A stretch of DNA of 8,972 nucleotides, taken from contig JBCCRH010000251.1 in NCBI GenBank assembly GCA_039208045.1, positions 1-8,972 on the forward strand. Reading direction: 5' to 3'. Source of the stretch: JBCCRH01 sp039208045. GTDB taxonomy: Bacteria > Bacteroidota > Bacteroidia > Chitinophagales > Saprospiraceae. The position numbers and the translations under genes were made by a program. Of the stretch, positions 7,593 through 8,972 are shown in pieces (position 1 is the stretch's first letter; each line of letters starts with the position of its first letter). The notes beneath the pieces were generated by a model, which searched no databases, was not told the origin of the DNA, and worked only from the letters and a program-made list of their open reading frames with translations.

Positions 7593-7766
7593 GGCAGCCG
7601 GGCGCGCTATCCGCTACACTCAGCCCCACCAGCACTTGCAGCTACCAGAGCACGTCCCCGGCAGCGCTGGACAAGTCTTCGCTTTTCGCTCAGCCTCTTC
7701 CAGCGCTGTAGCTGCTAAGTGCTAGTGGGGCTTCGTACCGCTGCTATCGCTGCTGCCCCGGGCGCC
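7593..7766. repeat. GC-rich hairpin element bounded by direct repeats
   Basis: This block stands out as GC-rich inside AT-rich intergenic DNA. A long imperfect inverted repeat pairs 7622-7645 (AGCCCCACCAGCACTT, then GCAGCTAC) with 7708-7732 (GTAGCTGC, then TAAGTGCTAGTGGGGCT): 23 pairs, one mismatch and one extra base. An inner stem pairs CAGCGCTGG (7662-7670) with CCAGCGCTG (7700-7708), with a 29-nt loop and a 16-nt left-hand bulge. Outside the hairpin are direct repeats: CCGGGCGC at 7598-7605 and 7758-7765, and GCTATCCGCT (7606-7615) versus GCTATCGCT (7743-7751). It has no coding potential that I trust. It could be an interspersed repeat, a MITE-like element or a structured RNA. The symmetry is seen directly; the nature is unknown. 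Confidence 0.55.
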
Positions 7767-7830
7767 ATGGCTGTGCTCAGTGAGCCGCCTTGCTCAGCAT
7801 AGCTCAGCTCACCCAGCGCATTCAAGATAG

Positions 7831-7854
7831 TTCGTCGAGCGCAGTCGAGACGAA
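7831..7854. repeat. REP-like short palindrome
   Basis: TTCGTC (7831-7836) pairs with GACGAA (7849-7854), and TCGA (7835-7838) can alternatively pair with TCGA (7845-7848). The core GTCGAGCGCAGTCGAGAC is a kind of palindrome I recall as a widespread short repeat in bacterial intergenic DNA; this is from memory and unchecked. It lies about 65 bp right of the GC-rich hairpin element. Between them are three copies of GCTCAG (7774, 7792 and 7803). Confidence 0.5.
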
Positions 7855-7962
7855 TTTTCCTTATCTTTACCCCACAAGTTCATTGACATCCCGATACAAA
7901 CATTTTGTTGATTCCAAAAAGCAAGCCGCATACGGTGTCTTTTTTGAAGCAAAAAGTCCCTT

Positions 7963-7998
7963 ATTTGCGTACAAGTTTAACATTCAAACTACGCAAAT
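7963..7998. repeat. Strong AT-rich inverted repeat
   Basis: ATTTGCGTA (7963-7971) is perfectly complementary to TACGCAAAT (7990-7998). Inside it, GTTT (7975-7978) pairs with AAAC (7986-7989) after a CAA bulge (7972-7974), leaving a 7-nt loop. Thirteen base pairs in total make this the cleanest hairpin in the gene-free stretch. No T-run follows on either strand, so it is not a standard terminator. It lies about 40 bp left of the AT-rich CRISPR leader. Confidence 0.45.
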
Positions 7999-8040
7999 CC
8001 TGGATTTTCGGCCAAAGTCACAAATTTGAATCATCCCTTT

Positions 8041-8368
8041 TTTCTAATATGTAATGTGTTAATCACTGATTAGGAGCTATTAACGTATAAGCGCTGAGAC
8101 CACTTTCAGAAATCCTGTAAAACGTTAAAAGACGTATTTTTAAAATAAAAATATCAATACGTTAGTAGTTGATAACAAGTTCCATGCAGGTTTATCATAT
8201 TTGATAATCGTATCTATTTGTCATTTTTATCGAGTATGTGACTTCACAAAAAGGGGTACAAATTGTTGAAAACAAGTGTTAAAATTATTCTCTGACATTC
8301 AGATGATACATGTTAAAACGGCAAAAGCCCATAAATAAAGGATTTTTTGTAAATTTGGAGAGCTAAGG
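8041..8368 (+). promoter_or_regulatory. CRISPR leader
   Basis: This AT-rich, gene-free stretch directly precedes the first repeat. It contains an inverted repeat TATTTTTA (8135-8142) / TAAAAATA (8146-8153), partly nested in ACGTATT (8132-8138) / AATACGT (8156-8162). A second inverted repeat is TTATCA (8192-8197) / TGATAA (8202-8207). Two short motifs recur at near-unit spacing: TTGATAA at 8169 and 8201, and TGTTAAAA at 8277 and 8311. TAAATTTG (8350-8357) is an exact TAnnTTTG -7 box, which would start transcription near 8363, a few bases before the first repeat; no -33 TTTG is seen. The left boundary is arbitrary. Confidence 0.55.
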
Positions 8369-8892
8369 GTAGGAGAGCATTCCAGTTATAGATAGGACTG
8401 CGACTATGAAGTTTTCCATAACAATTAAGTGTTGGTGGGTAGGAGAGCATTCCAGTTATAGATAGGACTGCGACCTTCGGAAAATGCGTGCTCCTGCTTG
8501 AATTTTGTAGGAGAGCATTCCAGTTATAGATAGGACTGCGACCAATGTAGTATCGAGACTGATAGTATCTATTTCTGGGTAGGAGAGCATTCCAGTTATA
8601 GATAGGACTGCGACGAACAGTGTTGTTTTCTTAGCTAAAGTCACGATTTGTAGGAGAGCATTCCAGTTATAGATAGGACTGCGACAATAAAATCACAAAT
8701 GAGGCTAGAGATTTGCCCCACGTAGGAGAGCATTCCAGTTATAGATAGGACTGCGACGATGATAATTGTAACATAGGTAAATGGTTTTGTGGTAGGAGAG
8801 CATTCCAGTTATAGATAGGACTGCGACTTGTAGCTATGGTTAATGTAAGCACTTGCAAAACGTGTAGGAGAGCATTCCAGTTATAGATAGGA
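8369..8892 (+). CRISPR. CRISPR array, 7 full repeats + 1 truncated, 7 spacers
   Basis: The 36-bp repeat starts GTAGGAGAGCATTCC and ends GATAGGACTGCGAC. Perfect copies are at 8369-8404, 8439-8474, 8507-8542, 8579-8614, 8650-8685, 8722-8757 and 8792-8827. The eighth copy (8864-8892) keeps only the first 29 bases. Spacers of 34, 32, 36, 35, 36, 34 and 36 bp lie between them and are all different and AT-rich. A weak stem (CAGT, repeat positions 15-18, with ACTG, 29-32) is the only clear pairing in the repeat. Left-to-right polarity is supported by the AT-rich leader and TAAATTTG box on the left and by the decayed last repeat on the right. No cas gene is in the window. Variable 32-36 bp spacers fit class 1 (type I or III) better than the uniform ~30 bp of type II-C or VI-B, but the type is unassigned. 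Confidence 0.96.
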
Positions 8893-8916
8893 TGAACTGT
8901 GTTAAAAACCAAGTTC

Positions 8917-8942
8917 AAAGTGGTCAAAAAGATCAACTTTTT
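8917..8942 (+). terminator. Possible terminator of the CRISPR transcript
   Basis: AAAGT (8917-8921) pairs with ACTTT (8936-8940), with a few further pairs (G-C, T-A, C-G) inside the stem after small mismatches and a short A-rich loop. The 3' arm merges into five T (8938-8942). A preceding inverted repeat, TGAACT (8893-8898) / AGTTCA (8912-8917), overlaps it. The stem is short and AT-rich, so this is weak. Nothing else is recognisable from 8893 to the window end. Confidence 0.25.
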
Positions 8943-8972
8943 GCGATTTGGAGGTGGTACTCCCGATCGAAG

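Noticed and set aside
7790..8029. A 79-codon + strand ORF in the gene-free stretch
   Set aside because: It crosses the REP-like palindrome and the strong inverted repeat, lacks a promoter or ribosome site, and has no recognisable motif.
8405..8863. Spacers targeting sequence within this window
   Set aside because: Reading each spacer against the rest of the window by eye showed no convincing match on either strand; a real search was not possible.
8456..8936. Minus-strand ORFs with a repeated VLSITGMLSY-type peptide
   Set aside because: The repeated peptide is only the translation of the CRISPR repeat; spacers break the frame.

Overview
The window looks like chromosomal DNA of a member of the Bacteroidota. 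Three things suggest this. Shine-Dalgarno sequences are absent or weak. Promoter-like sites fit the Bacteroidota TTTG-N19-TAnnTTTG pattern. The gene families (DUF4861, a long AcnB, a serine hydrolase with C-terminal beta repeats) are typical of that phylum. A Saprospiria/Lewinella-like or Cytophagia-like source is a guess.

Layout. (1) 1-2004, + strand: the 3' part of a DUF4861 gene, then a KduI/IolB-family cupin isomerase 30 bp downstream. This pair points to uronate (pectin/alginate/ulvan-type) catabolism. (2) 2012-4891, + strand: a good promoter candidate, then acnB, a complete aconitase B. (3) 4892-5116: a convergent intergenic region holding three consecutive hairpins. (4) 5117-5734, - strand: an FCD-type GntR regulator that starts at TTG. 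(5) 5813-7498, - strand: an exported class C beta-lactamase-fold serine hydrolase with an acidic linker and two C-terminal beta repeats. (6) 7499-8368: 870 bp with no convincing gene. It holds the hydrolase promoter, a GntR-like palindrome, a GC-rich (about 60% or more) hairpin element bounded by short direct repeats, a REP-like hairpin, a strong AT-rich hairpin and the CRISPR leader. (7) 8369-8892: a CRISPR array of seven perfect 36-bp repeats plus one truncated repeat, with seven unique 32-36 bp spacers. (8) The last 80 bp hold a possible terminator and no gene.

How the parts may work together. The DUF4861 protein and the cupin would act in uronate breakdown, and AcnB in the TCA and methylcitrate cycles. 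The GntR regulator belongs to a superfamily whose UxuR/ExuR members bind GTATAC-centred palindromes. A perfect ATCGTATACGAT sits where the hydrolase transcript should start, so the regulator may control the hydrolase and possibly itself by read-through.

No cas gene is visible, so the CRISPR type cannot be assigned. The array's most likely polarity is left to right: AT-rich leader on the left, TAAATTTG box 11 bp before the first repeat, degenerate last repeat on the right. No clearly new protein system is visible. The least explained material is the 7593-7998 structured DNA and the cas-less array.
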